In this document: positions 50,967 through 60,703 of the stretch, piece by piece | Numbering within the stretch: position 1 is the stretch's first letter | How the letters are laid out: each line of letters begins with the position of its first letter | Assembly: GCA_023957475.1 (NCBI GenBank) | Contig: JAMLHA010000010.1 | Coordinates: forward strand, 1 to 64,000 | DNA: 64,000 bases | Origin: Crocinitomicaceae bacterium | GTDB taxonomy: Bacteria; Bacteroidota; Bacteroidia; Flavobacteriales_D; Crocinitomicaceae | Reading direction: 5' to 3' | The notes under the pieces: model-generated | What the model was told of the DNA's origin: nothing | Databases searched by the model: none | The model's input: only the letters and a program-made list of their open reading frames with translations | Program-made: the position numbers and the translations under genes

Positions 50967-52094
50967 ATGGCAGGTATTTACATTCATATTCCATTTTGCA
51001 AACAAAAATGCACGTATTGTGATTTTCATTTTAGCACTACCTATCATGGATATCAAAATCGGATGATTGCCGCAATTTGCAAAGAAATTGAATTGCAAAA
51101 ACGGTATTTGAACAACCAACCGATACAAACGATTTATTTTGGAGGTGGTACGCCCAGTTTGCTTTCTAAAAAAGAATTAACTCAATTACTTTCAACCATT
51201 CACACCCATTTTGATACTTCCAACATGCAAGAAATTACACTTGAAGCAAATCCTGACGATATTTCAAACGAATCGGTTAGCTTTTGGAAAAAAATAGGTA
51301 TTAATCGATTGAGTGTTGGCTTGCAATCGTTTAAAGAAGATGATTTAAAATGGATGAATCGTGCGCACACTGTAAATGAAGCACTTCATTGTGTTGAAAT
51401 AGCTGTAAAAAGTGGAATTCCCAACATTACAGTTGATTTAATCTATGGATTGCCCGGCTTGACGAATGAAGAATGGAAAAACCATATTGAAACTGCAATT
51501 AATATGGGCGTTCAACACATTTCAGCCTATTGTTTAACGGTGGAACAAGGAACAGGATTGAGTCACCACATTAAAATAGGGAAAATAACACCTGCTACTG
51601 AGCAAAACCAAATCGATCAATTTTTAATCTTGGTTGACACACTTGAAGAATACGGTTTTAAACAATACGAAATTTCCAATTTCTGTTTACCTGGATTTGA
51701 ATCCAAACACAATTCGAGTTATTGGAAAGGAATACCTTATTTGGGTATTGGTCCATCTGCTCATTCCTACAACGGCACAAAACGTTCTTGGAATATTCGC
51801 AACAATCACGGCTATATGAATGCCCTAGAAAATGAAGAAAACTGGTTTGAAGAAGAACTACTGACTCCAAATGATATTTTTAATGAAACACTTTTGATTG
51901 GTCTTAGAATTTCAGAGGGTGTCGATTTGAATGTATTGGCGAAAATACGCCCCCTCAATGCTAGTTTCAACAAGCAATTGGAAACATTTATTTTGGATCA
52001 ATTAATTATACAAAACGGTAGCATTATTCAACTAACGAAAGAAGGTCGCCTACAAGCCGATCGCATTGCTTCTGATTTATTTTACGTTGATTAA
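50967..52094 (+). CDS. hemW: Radical SAM heme chaperone HemW
   Basis: 375 residues. The radical SAM cluster motif is CKQKCTYCDFHFS (residues 11-23), in the HemW form IYIHIPFCxxxCxYCDF. The family features FGGGTPSLL, LEANPD, NRLSVGLQSF, DLIYGLPG, and GPSAHSYNGTKRSWN agree, as does the HemN C-terminal domain. HemW inserts heme into respiratory proteins; it lacks the extra Cys of oxygen-independent coproporphyrinogen dehydrogenase. Confidence 0.9.
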   Translation: MAGIYIHIPFCKQKCTYCDFHFSTTYHGYQNRMIAAICKEIELQKRYLNNQPIQTIYFGGGTPSLLSKKELTQLLSTIHTHFDTSNMQEITLEANPDDISNESVSFWKKIGINRLSVGLQSFKEDDLKWMNRAHTVNEALHCVEIAVKSGIPNITVDLIYGLPGLTNEEWKNHIETAINMGVQHISAYCLTVEQGTGLSHHIKIGKITPATEQNQIDQFLILVDTLEEYGFKQYEISNFCLPGFESKHNSSYWKGIPYLGIGPSAHSYNGTKRSWNIRNNHGYMNALENEENWFEEELLTPNDIFNETLLIGLRISEGVDLNVLAKIRPLNASFNKQLETFILDQLIIQNGSIIQLTKEGRLQADRIASDLFYVD

Positions 52095-52113
52095 CAATAG
52101 GTCTATACAAAGG

Positions 52114-52226
52114 TGTCGCTCCGGAGTTTATATATAGATATTCTTTGATTTTGAAGTCCCAACGGGACGATACCTTTATAGATTAACATTCCCCACCTCA
52201 TCAAACGCCGTAAGTGCGACATTTTA
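52114..52226. repeat. Non-coding palindromic repeat with a CGTAAGTGCGAC end
   Basis: AAAGGTGTCG pairs with CGATACCTTT around a 45-nt centre; GTCCCAACGGGAC is an inner hairpin. The right part (52156-52226: GTCCCAACGGGACGA-TACCTTT through CCGTAAGTGCGACATTTT) has a second copy at 53841-53910. Both flank the CAP-domain gene region. Confidence 0.7.
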
Positions 52227-52248
52227 TTTCAATTATTCATTAAATACC

Positions 52249-52347
52249 CACATTCATCCGAAAATTTTTCAATTTTAGACAACTTTCTTCTATATCCCTT
52301 TGTTTTTCATGGGTGTTTTACAAAGTCAAGAAAAAAAGTCCACTTTT
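52249..52347. repeat. Dispersed repeat, copy 2 (inverted copy at 7.2-7.3 kb)
   Basis: The stretch is the reverse complement of 7213-7312 with about ten differences by eye. It lies in a 573-bp gap without genes. Confidence 0.75.
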
Positions 52348-52417
52348 TAGAATAAATATAACTGTTTTGGGGCGTTTTTCTATTTTCAATTGACAGCCAA
52401 ACTATCAAGTAGGAGGA

Positions 52418-52531
52418 TTTCTCCAAACAAGTTTGTCGAAATGACTTCATTCTAGTGAGGTTATTATCGCGCTACGCGCGAAATAGACACTTATTGCGAT
52501 TTGTCATTTCGACACGTGAAACGTGGAGAAA
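52418..52531. repeat. Large nested palindrome
   Basis: Outer arms TTTCTCC (52418-52424) and GGAGAAA (52525-52531), middle arms GTCGAAATGAC (52435-52445) and GTCATTTCGAC (52503-52513), and a central hairpin TCGCGC-TAC-GCGCGA (52467-52481). This is a REP-like element of the kind spread through Bacteroidota intergenic regions; a partial relative is at 7155-7186. Confidence 0.75.
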
Positions 52532-52667
52532 ACTTTATTTTTACCATTTTGAAAGTTAAGAGTGGTATGTTTGTGAATACTCAAATACCGAATTATTTTT
52601 TTCTAATAACACAATTTTCTTTAACATTTTTCGTTAAAAGTGTTATAAACCTCTAAAATAAAAAGCC

Positions 52668-53675
52668 ATGCGTACTCTCCTTATTTCCACGCTTTTGGTA
52701 TTTGCTGTATCCACAAGTTGGGGCAACCAAAAATTGTACAACAAATTAAATAAGTTGTACTTAACTGACAGAAACAAATGTTTAGATGTTTCCAAGAAAA
52801 TCATCGAGAAAAAGCCAACCGAATCGATTCCGTATTATTTTTCATCGGTTATATACTACGATAAAAGCAAAGAATCTCGTACGTTAAAAGGTGCGTATTT
52901 GCAGTTGTATCGTTCTGCAACCAATGCGGCAAAATTTGAAAAAACATGCAGTGATAGTGAAAAGAGCATGGTTAATTGGGATGAACACATTGCTTCATTA
53001 AAAAACAGAGCTGGCAAATTGATTTCCTCACTAAATCGAAATGAAATGGGAGATTTAAGTGAAAATTTAACTGCCAGTTTAAACAAAATTGAGTCCATTG
53101 CATCTGGTATCAATTTGGCTCAATACGATGTTATTGAAAATCAAGAACCATTTGCTTTTGAAGCAGATGTTACAAAAGTTGTGGAGAATACCAATGTTAT
53201 CTACACTGTTCCAACCAATCAGTTTTTTGGTATGCCTTCTGGCAAAGAAATGATTCTTTCTTCCAATACTGCCGAAGAAACAAGATTATTGGAACTCATC
53301 AATATTGAAAGAGCTAAGAATGGATCCTCACCATTGGTTTGGAGCGAGGATTTAGCTCGTGCTTGTCGCTACCATGCTTACGACCAAGGAAGTCAGGGTT
53401 ATTTTAGTCACGATACATACGATGTTTCCAACAACAAACAAAACAAAATAGGAGGCACTTTTGACCGTATCAACAAGTTTTCTAAACGAGCTGTTGATGG
53501 TGAATGCATTGCTGCAGGTAATAGTACAGCCGAAGCAACCTTTCAACAATGGATGGATAGTCCAAGTCACCGCTCAATCATCTTAGAGAAAAGTTCAAAA
53601 ACGATTGGAATAGGTTATCAATCAGTTGATGGAAGTCCGTTTACACATTATTGGGTGTTGGCAACAGGGAAATAA
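52668..53675 (+). CDS. CAP-domain (SCP/PR1-like) exported protein
   Basis: 335 residues. A signal peptide (MRTLLISTLLVFAVSTSWG) is followed by a helical N-terminal half (20-190) and a CAP domain from about 205: LELINIERAKNGSSPLVWSEDLARACRYHAYDQGSQGYFSHDTYD, GECIAAGNSTAEATFQQWMDSPSHRSIILEKSSKTIGIG, HYWVLATGK. The His and Glu of the CAP cavity are present. Bacterial members are secreted; the function is not known. It lies between two repeat-rich gaps. Confidence 0.87.
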   Translation: MRTLLISTLLVFAVSTSWGNQKLYNKLNKLYLTDRNKCLDVSKKIIEKKPTESIPYYFSSVIYYDKSKESRTLKGAYLQLYRSATNAAKFEKTCSDSEKSMVNWDEHIASLKNRAGKLISSLNRNEMGDLSENLTASLNKIESIASGINLAQYDVIENQEPFAFEADVTKVVENTNVIYTVPTNQFFGMPSGKEMILSSNTAEETRLLELINIERAKNGSSPLVWSEDLARACRYHAYDQGSQGYFSHDTYDVSNNKQNKIGGTFDRINKFSKRAVDGECIAAGNSTAEATFQQWMDSPSHRSIILEKSSKTIGIGYQSVDGSPFTHYWVLATGK

Positions 53676-53840
53676 AAAATAGTCAAGTATTGAATAAATC
53701 ATTTTACTACATAACATTTTTCAAACAATGTAGATAGACTCAACTGAATGTTATTGGGTTTTCGCTTCCCGCTATTTTCATGGGGTCAACGCACTTTTTC
53801 TACTCCTAGTAAGAACTATCGTTTTGGGGGTTGTTTTTTA

Positions 53841-53910
53841 GTCCCATGGGGGACGAAACCTTTGTAAAAATTGATGCCCCTCACACCAAATCTCCGTAGG
53901 TGCGACATTT
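53841..53910. repeat. Second copy of the GTGCGAC-ended repeat
   Basis: GTCCCATGGGGGACGAAACCTTTG through CTCCGTAGGTGCGACATTTT matches 52156-52226 in order and spacing. The remainder of the 420-bp gap (53676-54096) is AT-rich with no gene that I can support. Confidence 0.65.
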
Positions 53911-54096
53911 TTTTTATTGATAATTGATTCAACAAAGAAATAAAAGCACCTTCCATCTCAAATTTTAATTTTTGTCATGTATTAAAAAATTAGTTCCAAA
54001 AGTCAAAACCACAAATTATACTTTTAAAAACAGTAAAAAATAGCAAAAGTTCAAATTATAATTTGAGGTTTTGCATGTTTCGAATCAATTAGGATT

Positions 54097-55509
54097 TTAT
54101 GGTTTTAATCCCATCTCCTTCCCTACTTTCAGCATGTATTGATACGCTGCATCGTATTCATTGGGGATAACTCCTTCCAAAATAGCATCTTTGATTTTAT
54201 TTTTGATATCACCTATTTCTTGGCAAGGCCCTAAATTAAATGTTTTGATAATTTCTTCTCCTCCTATTGGTGGTTGAAAATTGCGCACTCGATCTTTCTC
54301 TTCTACAGCTTTTAATTTCTCACGAACCAATTCAAAATTTTGGCGGTAACGCTTGACTTTAAACTCATTTTTGGAAGTAATATCTGCATTACACAAGGTC
54401 ATTAAATCATCAATATCATCACCTGCTTCGAAGAGTAAACGACGTACAGCCGAATCGGTAACATCTCCTTTAACTAAAGAAATGGGACGCAGATGCAACC
54501 GCACCAATTTTTGCACATACCTCATTTTGGTATCCAATGGCAATTTAAGACGGGCAAAAATTTTAGGAGTCATTCGAGCACCTAATTCTTCGTGTCCATG
54601 AAACGTCCAGCCTACTTTTGGGTCAAAACGTTTTGTTGGTGGTTTTGCAATATCGTGCATAATTGCTGCCCAGCGCAACCAAAGGTTATCACTATTTCCA
54701 GCTACATTGTCCAACACCTCAAGCGTATGGTAAAAATTATCTTTATGCGATTTGCCATCAATCGTTTCCACACCTTGAAGAGCAATCATTTCTGGAAAAA
54801 ACTGATGCAATAATTTGGTTGAATACAACAACTTAAATCCTCTGGAAGGTTCATCTGAAAGGATAATTTTATTCAATTCATCCATGATGCGTTCATTGGA
54901 AATAATCTCCAAACGATTGGAATTTCTTAAAATTGCTTCCAAGCATTTGGGTTCAATTTTAAAATTCAATTGTGAAGCAAAACGAATTGCTCGCATCATT
55001 CGCAATGGATCGTCACTAAACGTAACATCTGGATCTAACGGTGTACGAATAATTCCTTTTTCCAAATCATTCACTCCATTAAATGGATCCATTAATTCAC
55101 CAAAATTGTGATCTTGCAACGAAAATCCCATTGCATTGATCGTAAAATCTCTCCGATTTTGGTCGTCTTGCAGCGTACCATTCTCTACAATTGGTTTTCG
55201 AGAATCACGTTGATAGGATTCCTTTCTTGCACCAACAAACTCTACGTCAATATCTTTGTATTTAAACGAAGCTGTTCCAAAATTTTTAAAGAAAGCTACT
55301 TTTTTTACGCGCAATTTTTCTGCTGCTTTTTGAGCCAAATCCAATCCACTTCCAACAACAACAATATCAATATCTTTTCTATCCCTTTCTAAAAAAGTAT
55401 CACGTACAAAACCTCCAATAACATACACTTCCAACTGCTCTTCTTGAGAAATGGAGCGAATTACTTTAAATATTGGATGTGATAGATACTCGGAATAGTT
55501 TTTCATCAA
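54097..55509 (-). CDS. CCA tRNA nucleotidyltransferase or poly(A) polymerase, HD-containing
   Basis: 470 residues. The nucleotidyltransferase head has VIGGFVRDTFLERDRKDIDIVVVG (the GG and DxD signature), then RRDFTINAMGFSL and the RMMRAIRFASQLNF basic motif. An HD phosphohydrolase domain follows: KSHKDNFYHTLEVLDNVA, AIMHDIAKPPTKRF, FHGHEELGARM. It adds CCA to tRNA 3' ends; tRNA-Asn at 7.9 kb, which lacks an encoded CCA, is one such client. Its ATG overlaps the stop of the upstream 232-residue gene by four bases. Confidence 0.9.
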   Translation of the reverse strand: MMKNYSEYLSHPIFKVIRSISQEEQLEVYVIGGFVRDTFLERDRKDIDIVVVGSGLDLAQKAAEKLRVKKVAFFKNFGTASFKYKDIDVEFVGARKESYQRDSRKPIVENGTLQDDQNRRDFTINAMGFSLQDHNFGELMDPFNGVNDLEKGIIRTPLDPDVTFSDDPLRMMRAIRFASQLNFKIEPKCLEAILRNSNRLEIISNERIMDELNKIILSDEPSRGFKLLYSTKLLHQFFPEMIALQGVETIDGKSHKDNFYHTLEVLDNVAGNSDNLWLRWAAIMHDIAKPPTKRFDPKVGWTFHGHEELGARMTPKIFARLKLPLDTKMRYVQKLVRLHLRPISLVKGDVTDSAVRRLLFEAGDDIDDLMTLCNADITSKNEFKVKRYRQNFELVREKLKAVEEKDRVRNFQPPIGGEEIIKTFNLGPCQEIGDIKNKIKDAILEGVIPNEYDAAYQYMLKVGKEMGLKP

Positions 55510-56204
55510 TCTTCTTGAATGTTTTTATATAAGAATCCTAAACGCTTACCGATCGCTGAACGTTCATTGTGTCCAATCGTTTGCACCTGTTCTACATTTA
55601 ACTCCTGCATCATTTCGTAAGGAGGAACGTATAAATCAGAAGAAATAGCGTACGCAAAAGACACTTGAATAATGTGACGAATCGCATCTTCACTCCACTC
55701 TCCTTCTGCTAAATCTTTAAATAAAAATCCTAACTGACCACTTCCTTCCACAAAAAACTTACCTTCCATATTGACAAAAATGCGACCAATTAGATGTCCC
55801 AAATCACTCAACCTGTTTTGCAAGAACGATTCAGCAAGAAAGTTGTAAATATGAATAATTCCAAAAAAGCCTCTACTCGGGTTTTCTTTTAAATAATCTG
55901 TTTGCCACAATGGATGTTCTTCTGGTAAGCGAAAAATATTGGTATGCACTTGATACACCAACACATCACTACCAACATACGTATGAAATTCATTTTGCCC
56001 TCTTTCACTAAGTGACAAACGAATACGGTTATCATCAATTTTATTTCGAAGTAAATCCAATTCATTTCTTACCAATTCTTTAAATTCATTAAACGCTTTT
56101 AAAGAATAGGCATAAACATCTTGTTTAAGTGATGCTTTATCCAATAACAAGTTGACAATTTGCTGAGAATTGAGACTGTGCGAATTATCCGATTTTTTAC
56201 CCAT
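55506..56204 (-). CDS. Conserved protein of unknown function between proS and the CCA enzyme
   Basis: 232 residues, soluble. Features: a helical N-terminus (SQQIVNLLLDKASLKQDVYAYSLKAFNEFKELVRNEL), FHTYVGSDVLVYQVHTNIFRLPEEHPLW, and FGIIHIYNFLAESFLQNRLSDLGHLIGRIFVNMEGKFFVEG. I recognise no domain. It overlaps the CCA enzyme gene by four bases and starts one base after the proS stop codon, so all three are translated together and it may act on tRNA. Confidence 0.65.
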   Translation of the reverse strand: MGKKSDNSHSLNSQQIVNLLLDKASLKQDVYAYSLKAFNEFKELVRNELDLLRNKIDDNRIRLSLSERGQNEFHTYVGSDVLVYQVHTNIFRLPEEHPLWQTDYLKENPSRGFFGIIHIYNFLAESFLQNRLSDLGHLIGRIFVNMEGKFFVEGSGQLGFLFKDLAEGEWSEDAIRHIIQVSFAYAISSDLYVPPYEMMQELNVEQVQTIGHNERSAIGKRLGFLYKNIQED

Positions 56205-56205
56205 T

Positions 56206-57681
56206 TTAGTATGCTTTAGCTATTACTACTCGTTGTTTTGACGGTTTTCCTGTTACCATACATACACCTTCTTCTTTTTCATCAAAAGGCAAACAACGTA
56301 TAGTAGCTTGGGTTTCCTCTTTTATTTTAGCTTCTGTTTCTACCGTTCCATCCCAATGAACTAAGTAAAAACCACCCTTTTGAGCCATTTGTTGCTTAAA
56401 TTCATCATACGATTCCACTTTATGCAGGTTTTTCTTTCTAAAATCCACTGCTTTTTGAAACAAACTCGTTTGGATAGTCTCCAATAAATTTTGAATAAAT
56501 ACATCCAATCCCTCAAATGACACTACTTCTTTCGTTTTGGTATCTCTTCGAGCCACTTCTATGTTGCCGTTTTCTAGATCTCTTGGTCCCATTGCCAAGC
56601 GGATTGGAACTCCTTTCGCTTCGTATTCAGCAAATTTCCATCCCGGACGTTTTTGCTTATCGCTATCGTATTTAAACGAAATACCCAAAGATTTCAATTT
56701 AGCGGCCAATTCATCAAATTTTTGACCAATTGCTAGGTATTCTTCATCTGTTTTAAAGATTGGCACACCAACCACTTGGATAGGTGCTAATTTTGGAGGA
56801 AGTACCAAACCTTCATCATCCGAATGCGTCATAATTAAAGCACCCATTAAACGCGTAGAAACACCCCAAGAAGTTGCCCAAACGTGTTCTTGTTTACCTT
56901 CATCGTTGCTAAATTTCACATCAAAAGCTTTGGCAAAATTTTGCCCCAAGAAATGAGATGTTCCTGCTTGCAAGGCCTTTCCATCTTGCATCATCGCTTC
57001 GATACACAAGGTATCATCGGCACCAGCAAAACGTTCTGATTCTGATTTTCTACCGCGAATAACTGGCATTGCCATAAAATTTTCTGCAAATTCAGCATAC
57101 ACACCCAACATACGCTCTGTTTCTTCGTAAGCTTCTTGTTTGGTAGCATGAGCAGTGTGACCTTCTTGCCATAAAAACTCAGCAGTGCGCAAGAACAAAC
57201 GAGTACGCATTTCCCAGCGAACCACATTTGCCCATTGATTGATTAATATAGGTAAATCACGGTAGGATTGAATCCAACCTTTATAAGTATTCCATATAAT
57301 TGCTTCAGAAGTAGGGCGGACAACCAATTCTTCTTCCAACTTTGCTTCTGGATCAACAATTAATTTTCCAGGATTTTTATCGTCTGTTTTCAAACGGTAG
57401 TGCGTAACTACAGCACACTCTTTAGCAAATCCTTCAGCATTTTTTTCTTCGGCTTCAAATAAACTTTTGGGAACAAAAAGAGGAAAATAAGCATTTTGGT
57501 GACCAGTTTCTTTAAACATTTTATCCAATTGCGCTTGTATTTTTTCCCAAATAGCATATCCATATGGTTTTATAACCATACATCCTCTCACACCTGAATT
57601 TTCAGCTAAATCCGCTCTTTCAATGGTTTCATTGTACCATTTAGAGTAATCCTCTTCTCTTGTAGCATATTTTTGAGCCAT
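56206..57681 (-). CDS. proS: Prolyl-tRNA synthetase, archaeal/eukaryote type
   Basis: 491 residues, class II. This is the short ProRS without the bacterial editing insertion. Motifs: [21 protein letters not shown], motif 2 [54 protein letters not shown], and the C-terminal zinc-like domain with [17 protein letters not shown], ending in Tyr as in this class. It charges tRNA-Pro. It heads a minus-strand unit with the 232-residue protein and the CCA enzyme. Confidence 0.95.
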   Translation of the reverse strand: MAQKYATREEDYSKWYNETIERADLAENSGVRGCMVIKPYGYAIWEKIQAQLDKMFKETGHQNAYFPLFVPKSLFEAEEKNAEGFAKECAVVTHYRLKTDDKNPGKLIVDPEAKLEEELVVRPTSEAIIWNTYKGWIQSYRDLPILINQWANVVRWEMRTRLFLRTAEFLWQEGHTAHATKQEAYEETERMLGVYAEFAENFMAMPVIRGRKSESERFAGADDTLCIEAMMQDGKALQAGTSHFLGQNFAKAFDVKFSNDEGKQEHVWATSWGVSTRLMGALIMTHSDDEGLVLPPKLAPIQVVGVPIFKTDEEYLAIGQKFDELAAKLKSLGISFKYDSDKQKRPGWKFAEYEAKGVPIRLAMGPRDLENGNIEVARRDTKTKEVVSFEGLDVFIQNLLETIQTSLFQKAVDFRKKNLHKVESYDEFKQQMAQKGGFYLVHWDGTVETEAKIKEETQATIRCLPFDEKEEGVCMVTGKPSKQRVVIAKAY

Positions 57682-57785
57682 AAATTATAATACTGTTAAA
57701 ATTAATTATTTGTTAAAAAGCCCTTTTTGAGCTTCTCAAGTTTGCAAAGTTACAAATTTAGTCGTACTTTTAATCTATAAAATTA

Positions 57786-59216
57786 ATGGTCATGAAATAT
57801 TTAGTTTCTTTTTTAGCTATTGCAAGTTTCTTAGTTACCTCATGTTCAGTAACTAATAACTTCGAAAATGATGATATCTATTCTGTTCGTGCGAGCAATT
57901 TACCTCTTGGTGAATCCACTACAGATGAATTGTCTTATGCCTCTTATAAAACAAGAAAAGAGGGTCAATACGAAGAACGTTTGGCCTATTCTGACGATAT
58001 TGCGTATGAAAATCGTCAAAATTGTTTGAATCAATGGAGATGGTATGACGGTTGTGGCTGTTCTTACTCAGACTGGTCCAGATACAGTCGTTACTCATCT
58101 TTTAACAATTATGGATACATATCTGTTCAACCAAATTATTATTTCTATCAAAGTCACCCTTACGGTGGTTATGGTGTAGGATTTGGTTATGGAATGTACT
58201 ACAGTTGGGGTTATCCTTATTACCACAATCCTTATTTGTATTCAAATCCTTGGTATTACAACGGATGGGGTTACAACCCTTATAGACCGTATCATTATGG
58301 TTACCCTTATGGCAATTACGGTTACAATTATGGCTATGGACACAGTTATGGCTATGGTGGTTATGGATACGGTGGATACGGCTATGGTGGTTATGGATAC
58401 GGTGGATACGGCTATGGTGGTTATGGAAATTATGGCTATAACGGCGTTTATGGACAAGGTGGATATGGTTATGGTGGTAACTCAAATGGTTGGAGTAACA
58501 GTGGAACAAACGCTTCAAATGTCATAACAAGTCACAGAGGCTCACCTTCTTCTGGTTATTACAATCCAAATGGAAGAACAACTTCTTCAAATTCTGTTTT
58601 ATCTCCAAAAAAACCAAACACAGATAATGTTAAAGAGCCTTCTGGTAAATCCGATAAAACATTTGTAAAAAGTGGTAGGACTTTTGAAGTAAAAGAAGTA
58701 GCAAATTCTGACTTGGTTTTCAAGCTTTCTAAAGAAACGATTAATAGAAATAATGCATCTTCTACATCACAACCTGAAAGAAGTAACGCATCAACAGTTA
58801 TCAATAGAAATATCGACAACCTTAATAAAGGTATTGAGAATAGTGTAAATGGAAATGCGACAAATACAACAATTGATAGAAGTAGAACTAATCCAACAAA
58901 CTCTTCAGTAGATAAAAGCCGAACAAGTTCTCCTAATACAGATTATTACCGTACTTATCCTGATAGAAATGTTGCACCTTCTAATACGACTCCGTCCAAT
59001 TCTAGAGGGAATAGTTCTAACTATAGAGAGATTCCTAGTGGTAACAGAACTACAACATCTCCATCAAGAGAACCTGCTTATAGAGCGCCTTCTAACTCTG
59101 GCTCCTTTGAAAGAAGAACTCCTTCATCGTCGCCAAGTAACAGTAGTCGTTCAACGAGCGAAAGTGGTAGTCGTTCATTTAGTGGTAGTTCAAATTCAAA
59201 CGGAGGAAGAAGATAA
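57786..59216 (+). CDS. Gly/Tyr-rich and Ser/Asn-rich lipoprotein
   Basis: 476 residues (ATG 57786, or the second ATG at 57792). Lipobox LVTSC after a normal signal. Residues 90-235 are dominated by Tyr and Gly (YGGYGYGGYGYGGYG; DNA unit of 30 bp at about 58356-58430), and residues 290-476 by Ser, Asn, Thr and Arg (NRTTTSPSREPAYRAPSN). Both parts appear disordered. Such proteins are common in Bacteroidota surface layers; a structural or adhesive role is likely. The FadL-like gene starts five bases after its stop. Confidence 0.7.
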   Translation: MVMKYLVSFLAIASFLVTSCSVTNNFENDDIYSVRASNLPLGESTTDELSYASYKTRKEGQYEERLAYSDDIAYENRQNCLNQWRWYDGCGCSYSDWSRYSRYSSFNNYGYISVQPNYYFYQSHPYGGYGVGFGYGMYYSWGYPYYHNPYLYSNPWYYNGWGYNPYRPYHYGYPYGNYGYNYGYGHSYGYGGYGYGGYGYGGYGYGGYGYGGYGNYGYNGVYGQGGYGYGGNSNGWSNSGTNASNVITSHRGSPSSGYYNPNGRTTSSNSVLSPKKPNTDNVKEPSGKSDKTFVKSGRTFEVKEVANSDLVFKLSKETINRNNASSTSQPERSNASTVINRNIDNLNKGIENSVNGNATNTTIDRSRTNPTNSSVDKSRTSSPNTDYYRTYPDRNVAPSNTTPSNSRGNSSNYREIPSGNRTTTSPSREPAYRAPSNSGSFERRTPSSSPSNSSRSTSESGSRSFSGSSNSNGGRR

Positions 59217-59221
59217 CATTT

Positions 59222-60703
59222 ATGACATCTTATTTGCACAGTTCATTGGCATTTTTGATGCTGTTAATCGTAAGTTTACCAGCATCATTTGCCCAAAATG
59301 ACGCCGATTTATTTATTCTATCTAAAGAGTATTACAGTGGCTCGGCACGCTTTAATGCTATGGGGGGAGCTTTTGGTTCTCTTGGGGCTGATATAAGTTC
59401 TGTGCAAATAAATCCCGCAGCAATGGGTCGATTTTCATCTTCTCAGGCAACAATTTCGTTGGGAACAGCTTTGAACAACACGGCATCTAATTTTATCGAT
59501 ACAAAAAGCAAGGCAAACAATGCCAGTTTTTCCTTACCTTCCATAGGAATTGTTCTTACTCGTGATTTATCCGACAGAAACAAAGGAGATATGTACTCCC
59601 AATTTGGATTTGGTATGAATCGATTGGCTCATTTCAACCGAAAAACAATTATTGAAGGGCAACAATTCCCCTCCATGTTGGACAACTTTATTGGGCAAGC
59701 TGATGGAGTTTATCCCGACCAGTTAAGTAGTTTGTTTCCTTTTTCAACTTCATTGGCATGGGAATCCTATGTGATTGACTTTGATTCTACAAATTTATAC
59801 TACACCTCACATTTGAATAGTGGCGACATGAAAATGAAACGCACCATTACCACAACTGGAGGGATCAATGAATTTTTCATATCGTATTCCAGAAACCGAT
59901 TGAATAAATTGTATTATGGTGGTTCGATTGGAATACGTACATACAACCGTTTTGAAGGCTACACACACTCCGAAGATTTGGTATTAGAAGACCCAACATT
60001 TAACGGTTTCGATTATGAATACCAACTAAAAACCAGTGGATTTGGTGCTAATTTGAAACTGGGTATCATTTACCTTGTTACGGATGGTTTTAGACTTGGC
60101 TTTTCCCTTCATTCTCCAACTATCAGTTCTTTAACAGACAAATGGACAGCCACCATGACTGGCCGTTTCAATGATAATCTAAGCATTAGCGTTCCTACTG
60201 ATTTAGTACCAAAAGGACAATTCAAATACCGAATGCTAACTCCATTTAGAGCAAACGCTTCGGCTTCTTATGTAATTGGTCTAAACGCATTGTTAAGTGC
60301 AGACATTGAATACGTTGGATACAATCAAGGGCGTTTATTACCAACAAAAGATATAACGTATCAAGCTTACGGTTTTGGAATAGAAAATGAAGATATCAAA
60401 AAAAGGTTAACAAATGCTGTTAATTTTCGATTGGGAGCGGAATTTAACATCCAGCAAAAGTTATTTCTACGAGCAGGATTTGCTTTTTATGGAAATGCGT
60501 ATAAAAAATCAGAAAACGTAGATCCAAAACCAGATTTATCCTACAGTGGTGGTTTGGGTTATAAATACGGTAGATTCAGTATTGACTTATCTTATGTATA
60601 TCGCAATATGAAACGGGTTTACTATCCATTTCCAGGAAGTAGCACAGCAAATACTAAGTTGACCGATAATTTAATTACCGTTACTGGTTCAATTCGCTTT
60701 TAA
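59222..60703 (+). CDS. OmpP1/FadL-like outer membrane protein
   Basis: 493 residues. A signal peptide (MTSYLHSSLAFLMLLIVSLPASFAQ) is followed by ARFNAMGGAFGSLGADISSVQINPAAMGRFSSSQATISLG, the hatch region typical of FadL/OmpP1. The chain then alternates in the manner of a beta barrel and ends SIRF with terminal Phe, the outer-membrane insertion signal. FadL proteins move hydrophobic compounds such as fatty acids into the cell. Its last 15 bases overlap the convergent next gene. Confidence 0.87.
   Translation: MTSYLHSSLAFLMLLIVSLPASFAQNDADLFILSKEYYSGSARFNAMGGAFGSLGADISSVQINPAAMGRFSSSQATISLGTALNNTASNFIDTKSKANNASFSLPSIGIVLTRDLSDRNKGDMYSQFGFGMNRLAHFNRKTIIEGQQFPSMLDNFIGQADGVYPDQLSSLFPFSTSLAWESYVIDFDSTNLYYTSHLNSGDMKMKRTITTTGGINEFFISYSRNRLNKLYYGGSIGIRTYNRFEGYTHSEDLVLEDPTFNGFDYEYQLKTSGFGANLKLGIIYLVTDGFRLGFSLHSPTISSLTDKWTATMTGRFNDNLSISVPTDLVPKGQFKYRMLTPFRANASASYVIGLNALLSADIEYVGYNQGRLLPTKDITYQAYGFGIENEDIKKRLTNAVNFRLGAEFNIQQKLFLRAGFAFYGNAYKKSENVDPKPDLSYSGGLGYKYGRFSIDLSYVYRNMKRVYYPFPGSSTANTKLTDNLITVTGSIRF

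Noticed and set aside
52114-53910. Further attC-like sites in the repeat-rich gaps around the CAP gene
   Set aside because: These palindromes lack the AAC and GTT end boxes and the end-matching rule, and have relatives elsewhere in the window.
57786-59216. Antisense reading frames of about 70-140 codons over the Gly/Tyr-rich region
   Set aside because: They arise from the low-complexity repeats on the other strand (Ile/Ser/Thr or His/Asn runs) and have no start context of their own.
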